Positions 1 through 12,398 of a stretch of DNA of 64,000 nucleotides are shown here, piece after piece. The number at the start of each line of letters is the position of its first letter. The stretch's first letter is position 1. Position numbers and translations under genes: made by a program. The stretch is taken from NCBI RefSeq assembly GCF_042453785.1, contig NC_091673.1:3727501-3791500 (forward strand), given 5' to 3'. Source of the stretch: Malus domestica. Taxonomy: Eukaryota > Streptophyta > Magnoliopsida > Rosales > Rosaceae. Below the pieces are notes generated by a model that had not been told where the DNA came from, ran no database searches, and saw nothing but the letters and a program-made list of their open reading frames with translations.

Positions 1-742
1 AGATCAGAAACCAATAACGAAAACATTACAAATAAATGATGTGCGCACAAGACGGTATGCTGCTTCATTAGCTACCATAATACTACCTTCCCACAATTCT
101 AACTTTTAGATCTTCACACTTTAACGAAAACATTACTTTTAGGGATGATTTGGTATTGCTGTGCTTTGTAAAAAATTGTTTCTGTTGTGCTGTGAGAATA
201 AGCTCATTTTTGCTACTTCAAGTTTTTAGCTTTTTTTTATACCCATATTTTATAAAAACATTTCAGTACCAAACCAGTACCTAATATGATCTAAATTGGG
301 TTACAACTTCTGATATGGTCTAAATTGTGTTACCAATCTAAGGGTTTGGTCTTCTTGCATTGGTATTTATCAAATCTAAGCCTTTGATCTCACTACTCAC
401 TAGGATATACCACAAAAGGCATCCACACCGCAGTCAAAAGTCAAACCTACAACCCCCCGGATGCTAAAATTTACCGTTAAGTTTGTAGAAAATCACAGAC
501 CAATCATCTTATTGCTTACGACTCGTCAACTACAAATTGTGATGTGGGTTCGTCCGTGACGCTCAATACCTCACGGCTAACGTAAATTAACAACAGTCGG
601 CACATCTTTCACGAAAAGGATCCGGCATGATCATTTTCTTAGATATCCCATGATCGTGATCTTTCATTGTACATCGTATGATCAGAAATCATTTTAAAAT
701 TTAAAATTTAAAATTAAATATAAATAGTAATTTGTGCTAATT
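1..742. other. Gene-free AT-rich spacer
   Basis: No convincing coding sequence on either strand. The right part (about 618-700) is rich in GATC-type words and resembles, in inverted form, the stretch at about 1335-1405 on the other side of the small element at 743-1323. Otherwise I see nothing I can name. Confidence 0.5.
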
Positions 743-1323
743 ATATTAACACCCCACAAATTGTTGAATAAACCCCACAAACTTAATACACCCCACATTT
801 GCTTTTTCACTTAAAAATTATCTTAATACACCCCACTTACTTTCCCATAATACCCCCACACCCCACATTCTCAATATACATCTTATATTTTGTACATACA
901 CCCCACATTTCTCAAATCTTATAACACTCATTTTTCATTTTCAGGGATTGAATATAACCATATGAACACTAAAAGATGAATATGAATATAGAAGTTTAAA
1001 TAATGCAGCAAACGCAAAATTAAATAATTATCGATATCATCGAAATCACTAAAACAATGAAAACCATGAAGTCTTATATCATGTGAAGCTCCTGAAACAT
1101 CGATTTCGTGTTCCATTCGTCAAAAACAATTTTTCTTAATCAACATGTTTGATAGTTGAGAATATAAATAATACGCTAAAAGTGATTTGGGGTGTATTTA
1201 TAAATCTTTATTTTTTTTAAACCTAATAAGGTCAAAATTGTCATTGCATAGTGGAGTAAATAAGTCATTTAATATTAAATTTTAATGTGGGGTGCATTCA
1301 ACATTTTGTGGGGTGTTAATATA
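743..1323. mobile_element. MITE-like inverted-repeat element with CACCCCAC termini
   Basis: The left end (TATATTAACACCCCACAAA) and the right end are reverse complements over roughly 38 bases with few mismatches, including a second matching ACCCCAC block about 20 bases inside each end. TTAA lies directly outside CACCCC at both ends, but the palindromic match continues further out, so I cannot decide between a TTAA target duplication and a longer terminal repeat. The interior is AT-rich and repeats ACACCCCAC several times (near 750, 788, 819, 857 and 897). No transposase is present, so it is non-autonomous. The superfamily is not assigned. Confidence 0.65.
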
Positions 1324-1583
1324 AAAACCCTTAATAAAAAGTAACTGCACAATATATTATGAATGATCATGATCACTGAATCGTTAGAAAAAGGATCAGG
1401 CGATTATTTCAACGTGTTAATTTAATTTATAATCTATTTTTTTTAATTTAATTATTTTCCATTGCGGTTTCGACTTTTCTACTTTTTGGTGAATTACGTT
1501 TGGTGCCAAAACGTTTTTGGGTCCCAATTTTCAAAACCCTCTCCAAATATTGACCTCGCCAATCCTCGTTAATCTTCCTCTGG

Positions 1584-1586
<3 letters not shown>

Positions 1587-1625
<39 letters not shown>
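1587..1625 (+). repeat. (CT)n microsatellite in the 5' leader of the J-domain gene
   Basis: About 39 bases of uninterrupted CT lie about 65 bases before the probable donor site of a leader intron. CT tracts are common around plant transcription starts, so this may mark the core promoter or early 5' UTR of the gene starting at 2465. Confidence 0.8.
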
Positions 1626-1628
<3 letters not shown>

Positions 1629-1691
1629 ATCGCTGCCTGCTGGCTTCGTCTACGAAGAGCTAGGGTGTCCCCCTTTTCTTTTCCTTGAAAG

Positions 1692-2458
1692 GTAAGGTTT
1701 GATCTTCTGTATATTTTGTGAAGTTTTCATTTTTCGAGTATGATTCTTTCAATTCATCTGTTTTGGTTGTGTTTACTGGTGGATTGATTGGTTTCTGCTA
1801 ATGGGTTTTATTCAATTATGGTTATCCGAGTGTTTTTAATTCAAGTTAGGGTTAAATCGGTACCCAATTCTCTTCGGCTGTCTTTAAGCTATTGAAATTT
1901 GATTTCTTAAGTTAGGGTTTCTAGTAATTGTCGCTGGAATTTAATTTGGGTGGTGTTGCTTTGATTGGGTGTACGAGAATCCATTGATGTTCGTCACCTG
2001 TAATATATTGGGTTTGGCTGAATATCAACTTTAACAGGTTTTTTGGTGAGGAATTTATGTATTTCGAAACTACGGATTTAGCATGTGTATGGGTTAAAGA
2101 CTCATGTTTGTTATTGTGACCCAATTTCGTTATAATTACAGACACAAACACGAACACATGCTAGAAGTAATATGTAGGGTATGCCAATAATGATATCTAT
2201 ATACTCTATATCAATACAGACATGCGAACTTAAACTATAAGATTATTACGGTTGTGCATTAGGATTTTTCCATTTCGTGTTATGCTTTTGCAGTTCAGGT
2301 TCATTTACAGACGTGTATGAGTTGATGTGTGTGTGTGTGTGTGTGTATTTTGGATTTGGTGTTCAATGTTTTACTTTATTGTCTCTAGAGGCTGAAATAT
2401 CTGTGGTGAGAACTCAACTTTCTGTCATGTTTATTGATAATGCATTAATTTGATGCAG
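1692..2458 (+). other. Probable 5' UTR intron of the J-domain gene
   Basis: A strong donor (AAAG|GTAAGG) at 1692 and an acceptor (GATGCAG) ending at 2458 lie just before the ATG at 2465. The stretch between is T-rich, has no long open frame on the plus strand, and carries a (GT)n run at about 2325-2346. A leader intron is inferred from the splice signals only. Confidence 0.55.
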
Positions 2459-2464
2459 AACTAG

Positions 2465-5258
2465 ATGAGAAGGAGAGGGCCATCAGGAGAATTTTCTGAA
2501 CTCAGAAGTTGTTCTGGGAAGAAAACTGTAGAAAGTTGTAAGGCTAAAAGGGATGCTGATAAATTTGTGTTCATTGATCTTGAGTGTGAAGATCTCATCG
2601 ACATCGATTATCTGGAATCTTTGCAGGCAAAGTCACGAGGTTCCAGTACATTGAGAAAAGACAGAGAATTTAAGTCTAGTAGTTTCATATATATAGATGA
2701 TGATGAAGATAATTTTGCAAGTCCTGTAATCACTGTTGAGGATGTTGGGGACCTCGATAGTGATGCCACTTCAAGCAAAAGTTCTTTTCTTGGTTCTAGG
2801 AAGAGTTCTGTAACCTCAGATGGTGATGAATGTCGGGGTGTCCAGGAAAAGGTTTCTCCAGTAAAGGGGTCAAAGTGCAAGCAAACCCACTCTGGTGGAG
2901 CTCCTAGCGGGAATTGTTATGGTTTCGGTTTTGAGTCTGAGAGTTGTTCGTCTGATAGTGATTATTCTGATTGCGAGCTGATAGAAGGTTCTTATGGGAA
3001 GCTTCATCAACATTGGGAAGAAGTTTCCCAAAAGAGAAAACATTTTGTTCATAATGGCCAGTCTGGTTCAGATGGTCAATTTAGTGGATCTGGATCTCAT
3101 AGTGAAACCCATGCTAATGCTGAAGTAGAGAATAGGGCAGCACCTGGAGATGTCCCTGTTTGTTCAAGTTCTAAAAGTGGAAATCATGAAAAGGAAAACC
3201 TTCCAAACTTTATGGGTACTCATGATGGCAACGCTGAGGGTAGTTCTTTGGATCCCCAAATGGATGGTCCTTTTGTTGAATCCAATCGGAACGCCGCTAA
3301 AGAAGATCCTCTTATTTATGAGTGGCAGAGTTTCCAAACTGATGGCATGGCCGGTTTATGGAATGAAGGAGAACAAAGTCATGAAGAGCATCCTTTGTCG
3401 TCAGAACTAGGCGGTAAATGGTCTAAATATCCAGGGACTTGTTTTATGGGTAATGGGCAAAAATTTAGGGGTGAAACCAATGATGATCAAAGAAAAGCTA
3501 CTGTTTCGAATAAGGAAGAATCTTTTGGCAAGAACCAACTTTCTGATGAAATGCCTAGTGACCACGATAGAGTTGAACTAAGGGGCAAGGATGGTGAATT
3601 TCATGATGCTCCTTCTAGTTATGAGGAAAAAGACAATGCAGTTTCTGGTCAACAATTTGATGAAACGCAGATGGATAGTGGGCATGCTCCTTCCGAAGAC
3701 AAACTTGGCGCTCATAAAAAAACTTATTGCCAGGATAAAGCTAGTGCTAACTTTGAGGAAGTATCTTTGGGCAACACCTCATTTCAGGGAACTAGTAATC
3801 AGGGGGGATTTGATTCAGCAAGAGGGAAAGAATCATGTGATTTGAGGGATCAGTTACCTGCTGAGGATGGCTATGTGAGTCCTGTTCGAAGAGATACAGC
3901 CATTGTTGGAAGTGATTTAATCACTGATCGAGAAAAGCACAAGGAGACTGCTGAATACAAGCGAGCAATAGAAGAAGAAATGGAATCCAGGAAGCGAGTC
4001 TTACAAATTCAGGTTTTCAACATGTGTACATTACCTTTTTTTGTTTTACATTTTTAGCAAAGTAAATGTTATATTTATTTATTGTGGTCTACGGTAGGCA
4101 CATTGGGATTATAGGCTACACAACAAGAGTCATCATGATCCCTTCTTCACTACTTGGCTTTTGTGCTATTTATTTTATATTTATGGAGTTCATAGTATGA
4201 TTTGTTACAGGATTTTTGACAAGTTCTGATCAATAATTTAAAATATGTCATATGCAGTATATTTATACATGCTCATTAATCTCAGTTTGGTGCCCTATCT
4301 TTTATTTGTTTATACCCTGTGTCAAAAATTCTGTATCTTTTTTTTAATAGTCCATGCATACACTTCTGTAACTTCTAGTATTTGTTCATTTCAATAGCTT
4401 GGTTTGGTAGAAGTTGAACTTGAAAGGTGTTCTGTAGCTTGTAGGTGACCACTTGACCTGACATCAAGCTAATGTTAATTTTTTCAGGCAGAAGAGGCAC
4501 AAAGATTACGGAAAAGGAGAAAGGCAGAAAGCATGCGTTTATTGGATATGCAGAGAAGGCAAAAGCAACGTGTGGAAGAAGTAAGAGAGACGCAAAAGAA
4601 GGTCTGGATTTCAGATATTCAATATTTATCGCATCTTACTTTTTACTCTGAATGTTGCTTCTCGTCCTCTCTTGACTCCCCCCCTTCCTCTCCCCTCCCC
4701 TACAACAGTTCTCTACTTATTTACTTTCAAGTTTAAAGGACGATCTGTCTGGTTTTAAGATCAAGTTCAATTGATTGTATATCACTGACTTGTTTATTTT
4801 TTATTTATTATTTATATCACTGACTTGTTAAGTGTCATATTTAGGATGAAGAAAATTTAAATTTGAAAGACCAACTTCGTGCTGAAGTGAGGAAGGAGCT
4901 TAAAAGATTGGAATTGACATGCATAGATATGGCTTCTTTGCTTCGTGGCCTAGGAATACAAGTGGGGGCTGATTTCCGTCCTTTGCCCAATGAGGTAAGT
5001 TAAAATAAGTTACTGAAGATGATTTAGGTTCCTTTGTAGTTTATGGTTGGATGGGTTCAAATTTGATGAACACTATCTTAATGGAAATGGAAATGGAAAT
5101 GGAAATTTCAGGTGCACGCAGCGTATAAACGGGCATTGCTGAAATTTCACCCAGACCGGGCATCAAGAAGTGACATACGCGAGCAAGTTGAAGCCGAGGA
5201 GAAGTTTAAGCTTATATCACGCATGAAGGAAAAACTTCTACCGACTTCATGTTACTGA
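2465..5258 (+). CDS. J-domain (auxilin-like) protein, four coding exons
   Basis: Exons read as 2465-4012, 4488-4601, 4845-4994 and 5112-5258. All introns have GT/AG borders and all exon lengths are multiples of three, giving 652 residues. Residues 1 to about 480 are low-complexity, rich in Ser, Asp, Glu and Gly, with acidic tracts such as YIDDDEDNF, and are probably disordered. Residues about 490-585 are a charged coiled-coil-like helix (EEAQRLRKRRKAESMRLLD). The C-terminus is a compact J domain containing FHPDRAS, with HPD at residues 617-619, as in auxilin-like proteins that stimulate Hsp70 ATPase. HPD presence suggests a working co-chaperone. The client and compartment are unknown, and no signal peptide or membrane segment is seen. 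An exon-1-only reading would run into intron 1 and stop at 4057, so the spliced model is preferred. A leader intron precedes the ATG. It is a single-copy housekeeping-type gene next to the P450 array, with no obvious functional link. Confidence 0.85.
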
Positions 5259-6040
5259 ATACATAGTTGTAAATTTTCTTCAAAATTGATAAATTTTCCA
5301 ATGGCAAACAGATTAGGGTTTTTTTGGCTAATGTCATTTTTTTTTTCAACCTGAATTTAGCAGGTAACGAAGATCTATATTGTAAATCAGTTGTAGTTTC
5401 TTGTAGGTGGCCAGAGAAACTGTTGTTTCAAATGTGGAAATACAAGTACCTCTGCTTTTGTAATGCCATTTGGCCCTGATGTTTTTCTGGGCAAGAAATT
5501 ATACTACCTCTGCTTTCTTTGGCCAACCTACGTGAATATTGACAAGACTCTAGATTTTCACTCTTTTTAATCTCTCAGACACCCCCTTTTGTCTCTGACT
5601 TCTGAGGACTGCGGGGGCGTGTGATTTTCCAATCATTCTTCTATGCCTGGATTGAATAAACCAGTTTTCGGCATGTCTTCGATATTTGTTATGGCTGATA
5701 TTATGGTCAGGGTCAGGCTTTTTTTATTTTTTATTTTTTTGGTCTTCCTCTTTATAGCAATTTTTCATCGATCATCACATGTATAGAAGTTAGTTGTTCC
5801 ACTTGATGAGCTTGAAAGTTGAAAGCCAACCCATTACTTGATAGAAACGAATGATGATCGGAAAAAGGGTATTTGAAGACAAATTAAAGTTGTTATTGAT
5901 AGGAAGAACTGTAATCATCACACAAGAACAACTGAAAAAGAAAGAACTATATGTTGGGTCCTATCCACAACTAGAGGAAGAATTTTAGCCCATTACATTA
6001 AGTGCTAGATTTATTCGCAGTTCTGGTCTTCAGAGCTCAT
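5259..6040. other. Intergenic region between convergent genes
   Basis: This holds the 3' ends of two convergent genes: the J-domain gene from the left and P450 copy A from the right. An AATAAA at about 5655 could serve as a poly(A) signal for the J-domain gene. No further coding sequence is seen. Confidence 0.5.
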
Positions 6041-8366
6041 TCACACTGGGTGTAGGATCACTTGAACTCCATGTTGCGGGCGAACTGTCAGAAACTGAAT
6101 GGGAGAGTGCACATAACCCGGGGAAAGAGTGAAACTGTAGCGTTGCAGAATCATCGACAAAGCAATCTTTGCTTCAATGATTGCGAAGTTCATGCCCACA
6201 CAAGTTCGAGGTCCCATTCCAAAGGGCATGAATGCGACTGCGTTGTTGTTAGTAGCTTTCGCAACCCCTTCTGAGAATCTCTCCGGTTTGAAAAGTTGCA
6301 CGTCTTTTCCCCAATATTTAGGTTCATGGTGAAGTGCCAGATTTGAGACGTGCAACTCAACATCAGCGGGAACAACGACCTGTCCTAGTCTAACTTCCTT
6401 TAGAGATTCCCTAGTAAGGGACACAACAGGAGGATATAACCTTAGAGACTCATTGATGATCATACCCATCTGCATGCATCAATATAAAAATCAAAGTTAG
6501 ATAACGCATCGATCGAGAAGCACTTAAAATTTTAAAGTGCTTAGTAAGCCCTTAGGATTGATCTTCTTACCGTTTTTAGTTTGTTGAGGCCATCTGAGTT
6601 TGGAGTTTCATCTTTACCAAACAATTCTAGCACCTCCTTTCTAGCTTCCTCTTGCCAATCTGTATGAAGAGCCAGAAGAAAGACGGTCCAAGCAAGCAAA
6701 GAGTTAGTGGTTTCTTGTCCAGCAAAGTAAAACGTCTTGCACTCATCGACTAAATCGTCCACTGAAATCCGCTGCTTCTCGTGGGCATCATGATGAGCCT
6801 TTAAAAGTATTCCAAGATAATCACTTCCAAAACCGTCTGCTTCTCCAGTCATTGCCGTCTTTTCTCTTTTCCGAACAATCTCTGTTATGCTGTCGCGTAT
6901 TCCCTTCTCGAACTTGTCTGATTTTATCTCATCACTGGTTTTATAGAACATACTGCAAGTTTGAATCACACACTAATTAGACATATGAAGTGACAATGAC
7001 ACATAATTGACACACCTAGTTACATAGAGTTAATTTATTAATGTAAAACGCACATCGTAAGAGTTCTTTAATATTCAGGTGGCCTTGTTCTTTACTCTTA
7101 TTTTACAAAATGAATGTTACATAATGATCAGTTAAAAAAATTCTACAGTTAAAAATTCTACAGATAAAAAGGACATCGTATTGGTAAGAAAGTACCTGAT
7201 GCCAGGGAGCCTGAGTTTGAAAGTGTTTCTGAATATTAAGGAGGTTAACTCCCTCAACATTTCAAAAATGTCCTTTCCTTCAAGGAAGCTGCTGCCAAAT
7301 GCTGTCCTAGAAATCACTTCTGAGGTGAAAAACCTAAATTCTTCATTCACCTCAATCTCCTTGCCTTCATAAGTTTTCCACCTTTTTACCATTGTCTCAG
7401 AACTCTTTATCATTTCAGGAATCATATTCTACAGTAATAATATCAACATGCAATTAGATAATTTACGTTTAAACGTATCAATTTTCTATTTTTTTTGGTC
7501 GAGAACGTATGATTTTCTTAGAAACAATTGAAACAAACACTACTATAGTATCCATTGCAAAAAGTTAGTTACTTTTAAGGAAAACTAACGAAAAGAGCTT
7601 AATAACTTTGAGTTTTAATCAAAATGACAAAAATGTGTTATAAGTGAATAGCATTAGGAATGACTTTTTAGAATAAAAATGTGATTTTTCATTAAAGTGA
7701 ACAGTGCCGGAAGTGTTTCGTTAAAACTCTCTTACTTTTAAGCTCTCTCCATGGAAGGCATGATGCGCCAACTTTCTTAGTTTCACCCACTTTTCACCTT
7801 CTGCCATCGAAATGCTGTCTCCTAATAGCTTTTTGATATAGCCTTGGGACCTTTGTTTCCGATAGTTTCTATCTTTGTTGTTTAGTACCTCTTTGCACAA
7901 CTCGGGTTCCGCAATGATCATCTGTGGTTGAACACCATACCACTGAAGAAAATTCTTCCCTGTTGCAACAAAATGCCCAAACTTAATTATATATTTGAAC
8001 AAAGAAATATATACATATATATGTATATGTATATGTATATACGCATGCACAGTTAATGAAGAGTTTGTTACCATAGATCTTGCTCCATGCATGAATATGA
8101 GGTTGTACTGCAGAGAATATGTCATGGGTTAAACTTCTAGGCCTGCCCATTGTTTCCCTTTTCATGCTCCATATTTCTTTGGTGTTTCCATGGATAAATT
8201 TGTAAGAAGGGCCATGGACTCCCTGGGCAGCCATCCGATTCTGTATGCGATTTGGAGTCCACCATAGTTTCTGAAAGTTTTTTATGAGAGCTAAAAGAAT
8301 TACTAGGAACAGACACAGAAAGCTTGAAGTAGTAATTAGAGGCATTTCGAATCCCAACCAACTCAT
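6041..8366 (-). CDS. Cytochrome P450, CYP72 clan (CYP749A-like), copy A, intact
   Basis: Five exons on the minus strand: 8366-8072, 7959-7736, 7428-7196, 6952-6571 and 6469-6041. All borders are GT/AG and the total is 1563 nt, giving 520 residues, normal for the family. The N-terminus is a hydrophobic ER anchor (about residues 8-30) followed by the KLWWTP hinge. Motifs: AGQETT of the oxygen-binding I helix at 328-333, ESLR (ExxR) at 385-388, FKPERF near 439-443, and the haem loop FMPFGMGPRTCVG with the ligand Cys at 468. P450s of this clan are ER monooxygenases that use NADPH-P450 reductase. The CYP72 clan acts on terpenoids, hormones and other specialised metabolites, but this copy's substrate cannot be read from sequence. 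A TATA-like box lies at 8509-8516. It is the leftmost member of the tandem array and has no lesion that I can find. The subfamily name is from memory of family signatures. Confidence 0.9.
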
Positions 8367-8508
8367 TCTCCCTTTTTTTTTTCCTTTTGGTATATAAGTT
8401 AGAACACACCTCTCGACCGCTCTCAATAGTTTTGATTTTCTGCCTCCCCTCTCACTAACTGAATAACAGAGCTGGAATGGATGATAGAAAATGTACAACA
8501 TACATTCC

Positions 8509-8516
8509 TTTATATA
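8509..8516 (-). promoter_or_regulatory. TATA box of P450 copy A
   Basis: On the minus strand this reads TATATAAA, about 140 bases upstream of the ATG at 8366, a plausible spacing for a TATA box plus a 5' leader of about 110 bases. It is assigned by position and consensus only. Confidence 0.5.
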
Positions 8517-8605
8517 GGGTGCTTAACAACACAAAAGCCTTGCATTAAGTAATGACATGGACGAAGAAAATCAAACAAGGCTGCGCAGGACAAATTAAAC
8601 ATACC

Positions 8606-8793
8606 AGCTGACGAGAAATTTTTCATTGTGATCGAAACACTGATTGTACATCACGTGTTTTTATAAGTAGTGGAAAATTGTATTTTTAATTTATTAACTT
8701 TTTAACACACATATCCTACCATTTGTATAGCGACACGTGATGTACCATCTTGTGTTCCGGTCACATTGAAAAATCTTTCCCAGTTGACAGCTG
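8606..8793. mobile_element. MITE-like inverted-repeat element upstream of copy A
   Basis: The left arm (CAGCTGACGAGAAATTTTTC onward, including TACATCACGTG) is matched in inverted form by the right arm ending CAGTTGACAGCTG, over about 50 bases with mismatches. The centre is AT-rich and noncoding. It carries two CACGTG-related G-box-like words, one per arm, about 290-370 bases upstream of copy A's start codon. The family is not assigned and no clear target duplication was identified. Confidence 0.6.
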
Positions 8794-11664
8794 AACATTC
8801 AATGATTTTACTATATTTTAGCCCATCCAAGTTGCAACGTTATATTCTATTTTGTGAATTTATCTCACATTACACCTCCATTACATTGTTCGTCAGTTTC
8901 ATGTAAGATTTTGCTATGTGTTTGAGTTTGTCACATCATTTTTTCTGTTTTATATTAAATAAGAAATAGAATTATACATGTATTAGGAGATAAATAATAT
9001 AATTATTTATATCAAAATTGATTGGAAATAGAACGCTGATGGAGTAGTTTAAGCCACTCACATTATGGGATGATGGCTGTCAACAGTTGGATATATATTG
9101 GAATGATGAATTCTTCAAGTAAGTTTTACTGATAGAAAGTTCTATATACGATTCTGATATTAATTATAGTTACTTATATTTAATTGATTTAGATCCTTAA
9201 TTGAAAGGGATCTTTTGATATAGGTGCCTCAGTTTTGAATTTTCTAAATCAAACATCCATGCCTTTTAGTGATTTGATTAAACTTTTATTGTCATAATTT
9301 TGGTGCTATATGCACATTATATTGTAACAAATTTCCTATAATCTAGCCTTTTATTACATTCTCCTCCATTAGAGATAGTTGTAAAAAAAAAAAAGTTGGT
9401 TAGATTCAATTTATTTTCACAATAATGCTACAATTTAGCAATAATTATCTACGATTTAAGATATTTTCTTTCCAAAATAGTTTAAAAATATTTTTAAATC
9501 CCCCAAAATCAAACGTACCAAAATAAGTTTTTCTTTTAGTACGTTAAGAGAAAATAGGATTGTGAATAATATAAACGTACTAATACACAATGTGTACAAA
9601 ATAAAATGTACCAAAATAAAAATAATGTACCAATATTAACAATAAGTATCAAATCAAACGTACTAAAATTCCAAATAAACGTACCAATTAATGATTTTTT
9701 TAAATTCAAACGTACTCGCATATAATATATATGTAATGTATCGTACCTAATAATACTTCGTCAACAACTATACTTAAAAAAACAGCAAAAAAAAAAAAAA
9801 TCACAAAAAAATTGAAAAAATTACACGGAGCTTTTATGTTGATCACCAACTATTTGAAAAAGAAAAAACCATTTGGAAAAAGAAATAATATTAAATGTTT
9901 GCATAACCAAAAAAAAAAAAAAAAAAAAAAAACTGTGATCGAAAAAACATATTTGGAAGAAGAGAACATATAGTTTAATTACTAATATCTTCACTAAATA
10001 AGGAAAAGTGCATCATGTAGATAAAAAGGATAAATAACATTTTAATTTAAAAAAATAGAGGTGACTATTGATCAAAACACTTTAATCAAATTTTAAAAAA
10101 ATTAAAATATTTAATCTAAATGATATAGAAAAATTGTTGAAAATTCTAATTTTTCCTAATTGAAAATACTTACATGTGGTATGAGTAAAAAGCTGAAAGG
10201 GTGCGGTTTGGCAATTACTTTGACTTGAAGAATAAAAAGCTGAAAGGGTGCGGTGTGTCAATTACTTTGACTTGAAGAATAAAAAGCTGAAAGGGTGCGG
10301 TGTGTCAATTACTTTGACTTGAAGAATAAAAAGTTGAAAGGATTCTTTAGGGTATAAAACATGACTTTTCTTCCGTCGTCCTGGGTATAATGATGAACTT
10401 GTTCTCTTCAATTCTTACATGGCGGCTGTTCGATTTTTCTTTCTTGATCTTGATATTTGATGTTGATCATCTCAATTTTATCAACCTATTTTTCGACCTT
10501 ATTTAGTTATCTGCCATTTCGATCATTATTTCATCAAAATTCTACAATCTTATCTAATTAAATCGGATAAAGTTTACCTTTTGTTTAAAATTATTACTGT
10601 AATCGTTTATTTTTTGAGTTCGTTTTCGATTATGGCTATAGTTGTGAATTTTGTCTGAATTATATTAGAATTCATTAGAAAATGTGTCTGCACTTTGCTG
10701 CGGGCGTTGAATATATTAGTTGCAACAAGCTTACAAGCATGAATTGTTTCCACAAAGCAACTAAAAAGACGTTGTAGTACCTAAGAACCAATGAAGTTAA
10801 ACTTTGCTTGCTATATATGGATATGCAGGCCATAAGAAACATTCATTGTAGATCGTATTGTGTCATCAAAATCATAGTTTCAAGTAATGAGCCTACTACA
10901 TAGAGGAAAACACACAGAAAAAGGAAATTAGAAAAGTAGAAGGCATAATACTTGAGCATTTGGTTGGAATAGTAAGTTTTTGAAAAAATTGCTAAACCGT
11001 CTTACAAATTCAATGTTAAACGTTATAATGTAACCTAAGACAAAGATAAAGTATTTAGTTTATTTATAAATCAAAATGAAGTGTTGTTATAATCTGCAAG
11101 AACTATGAATCATTTCCATATAAAGATACTCAAATTTGACGTCAAGGAAGTTTTAATAAAGAACATAATCTCTAAGTGGAGAATTAATTGTAGCAATTAT
11201 CTCTTCCTATTTTACTCACGGTTGGATTTGTCCTCCTCTTCCTTGTTTTGTCAAAGATAAATTGCATTCAAAGAGGGCAAAGCCCAGGGAGATGCAAAGA
11301 GCAATAAAAATCCGCGGTAACAATGTTTTTCGAGGTATACAAGGATTTAGTTTCAAAGATATGGTCATTTGCTTATTGGGTCATTTTTTATACCTAGCTA
11401 CGAAGGGGGTATTATAACAATTTTTTTCTGTACAATAATTTGATTAAAGTGTCTTATGTATATATATAGTAATTTGTTAAAGTACCTCTTAGTTAGATAA
11501 GAAAGAGGTATATAAGGACTTTAGTTTTGTACCGTTTAGATAACATATATTTTTCTAGACTACCTGTTTCGTATATTGATTTTTTGTTTGATAAAAGTAC
11601 TAAACATATGAGAAGTATATCCTTTCTTATAAGACTAGTTTTCTAATAGTACTCCTCTTCGAAA
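8794..11664. other. Long AT-rich spacer without genes
   Basis: About 2.9 kb with no credible gene. It contains a stretch rich in GTAC words (about 9515-9770) similar in style to that at 51060-51500, long A tracts near 9790 and 9910, and the 47 bp tandem repeat listed separately. The remainder is unremarkable. Confidence 0.6.
10191..10343. repeat. 47 bp tandem repeat, about 3.3 units
   Basis: Units begin at 10191, 10238, 10285 and (partial) 10332, each starting AGCTGAAAGG or a one-base variant. The units are nearly identical. Noncoding and AT-rich, with no sign of spacers between units, so this is an ordinary minisatellite. Confidence 0.9.
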
Positions 11665-11750
11665 GTATGTAAGAGGTTTTATGTTTGATATTCGCCAAAG
11701 ACGAATTCGAACCAAATTACTATGATTAGTGCATTGTTGTGATGTTTAGT
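11665..11750. mobile_element. Decayed SINE-like fragment
   Basis: The stretch containing ATATTCGCCAAAGACGAATT and then CGAACCAAATTACTATGATT resembles the element at 57478-57612, which carries GGTTCGACTCTCGCC, a good match to a pol III B box. This copy is truncated and mutated. Assignment rests on similarity between the two in-window copies. Confidence 0.5.
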
Positions 11751-11869
11751 CCATTCATTTATACGACCTTGACTTCCCTTTGACCACTGACCACATGAAT
11801 AATCTGTGTAATCCGTCCTTAGTAATTGAGGATTTTTCAATTCATAAATAATTGCCACAACTTCTACTT

Positions 11870-12040
11870 CAGCTTTCTCCCAGAGTAAATCTGTATGAAG
11901 GGCCTTGATTCCCTGCAAAGCTATCAGCTTCTGTATGCGAGTCGGAGTCCGCCATAGCTTGTGAAAGATCTTGATGAGAGCTAAAACAAGGAACAGACAC
12001 AGAGCTTGAAAGGATGATCACTAGGCCTTCCAAAGTACTG
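11870..12040 (-). pseudogene. P450 exon-1 relic, copy B
   Basis: Minus-strand translation gives LFLVLALIKIFHKLW, then RTPTRIQKLIALQGIK, clearly the N-terminal anchor and hinge of the array's P450s. A one-base deletion after GIK shifts the GPSYRF segment into another frame, and the sequence loses similarity about 15 residues later. No other exon is found nearby. The downstream exons were probably lost or displaced before or during the insertions at 12268-20116. Confidence 0.85.
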
Positions 12041-12267
12041 ATTTTCGTATCGTTTTCTCTCTGCAGGCAATGTTACTGAACCTGTAGGAAATGAGAGCTT
12101 TTAGAATTCCACCGTCATGTTAAGGTTGCTGCTCATGTTGAAGTGTCGCATATTCTACTCCATGAATTTATAATTATTAATGAATTTGGATGCATATGGA
12201 TTTTTAATTTTCAAGTCACCATCTAACTTGTAGATATCAATTGTAAATTGTAAATTTTTATTACGTT

Positions 12268-12398
12268 CCCTAGGAAAACTTTGGAAGAGACTCTAAGAAA
12301 AGACTTAGAGTACTTGGATTTAACGGAGAACATGACACAGGACCGAGCCTAATGGCGTTCTAGGATTCATATAGCCGACCCCACTTAGTGGAAAAAGG
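12268..12398 (+). mobile_element. LINE 3'-end fragment, left part (interrupted)
   Basis: Translation resembles the C-terminus of a plant non-LTR element ([19 protein letters not shown]), with one in-frame stop after DRA where the other copies have a Gln codon. It is the same family as the copies at 21664-21941 and 26380-27013. It is cut at the AAAGG of its 3' tail by the LTR element at 12399-20098 and resumes at 20099 with AAAGGCTTTGTTGTTGTT. 5'-truncated, dead. Confidence 0.85.

Noticed and set aside
2608-3845. Several 60-90 codon frames on both strands across exon 1 of the J-domain gene
   Set aside because: They are shadows in other frames of a 516-codon exon and show no domain.
4533-4736. 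67-codon plus-strand frame
   Set aside because: It is exon 2 of the J-domain gene read through its donor into the intron.
10191-10343. Evenly spaced repeat that could be taken for a CRISPR array
   Set aside because: The 47 bp units abut with no unique spacers, and the genome is eukaryotic.
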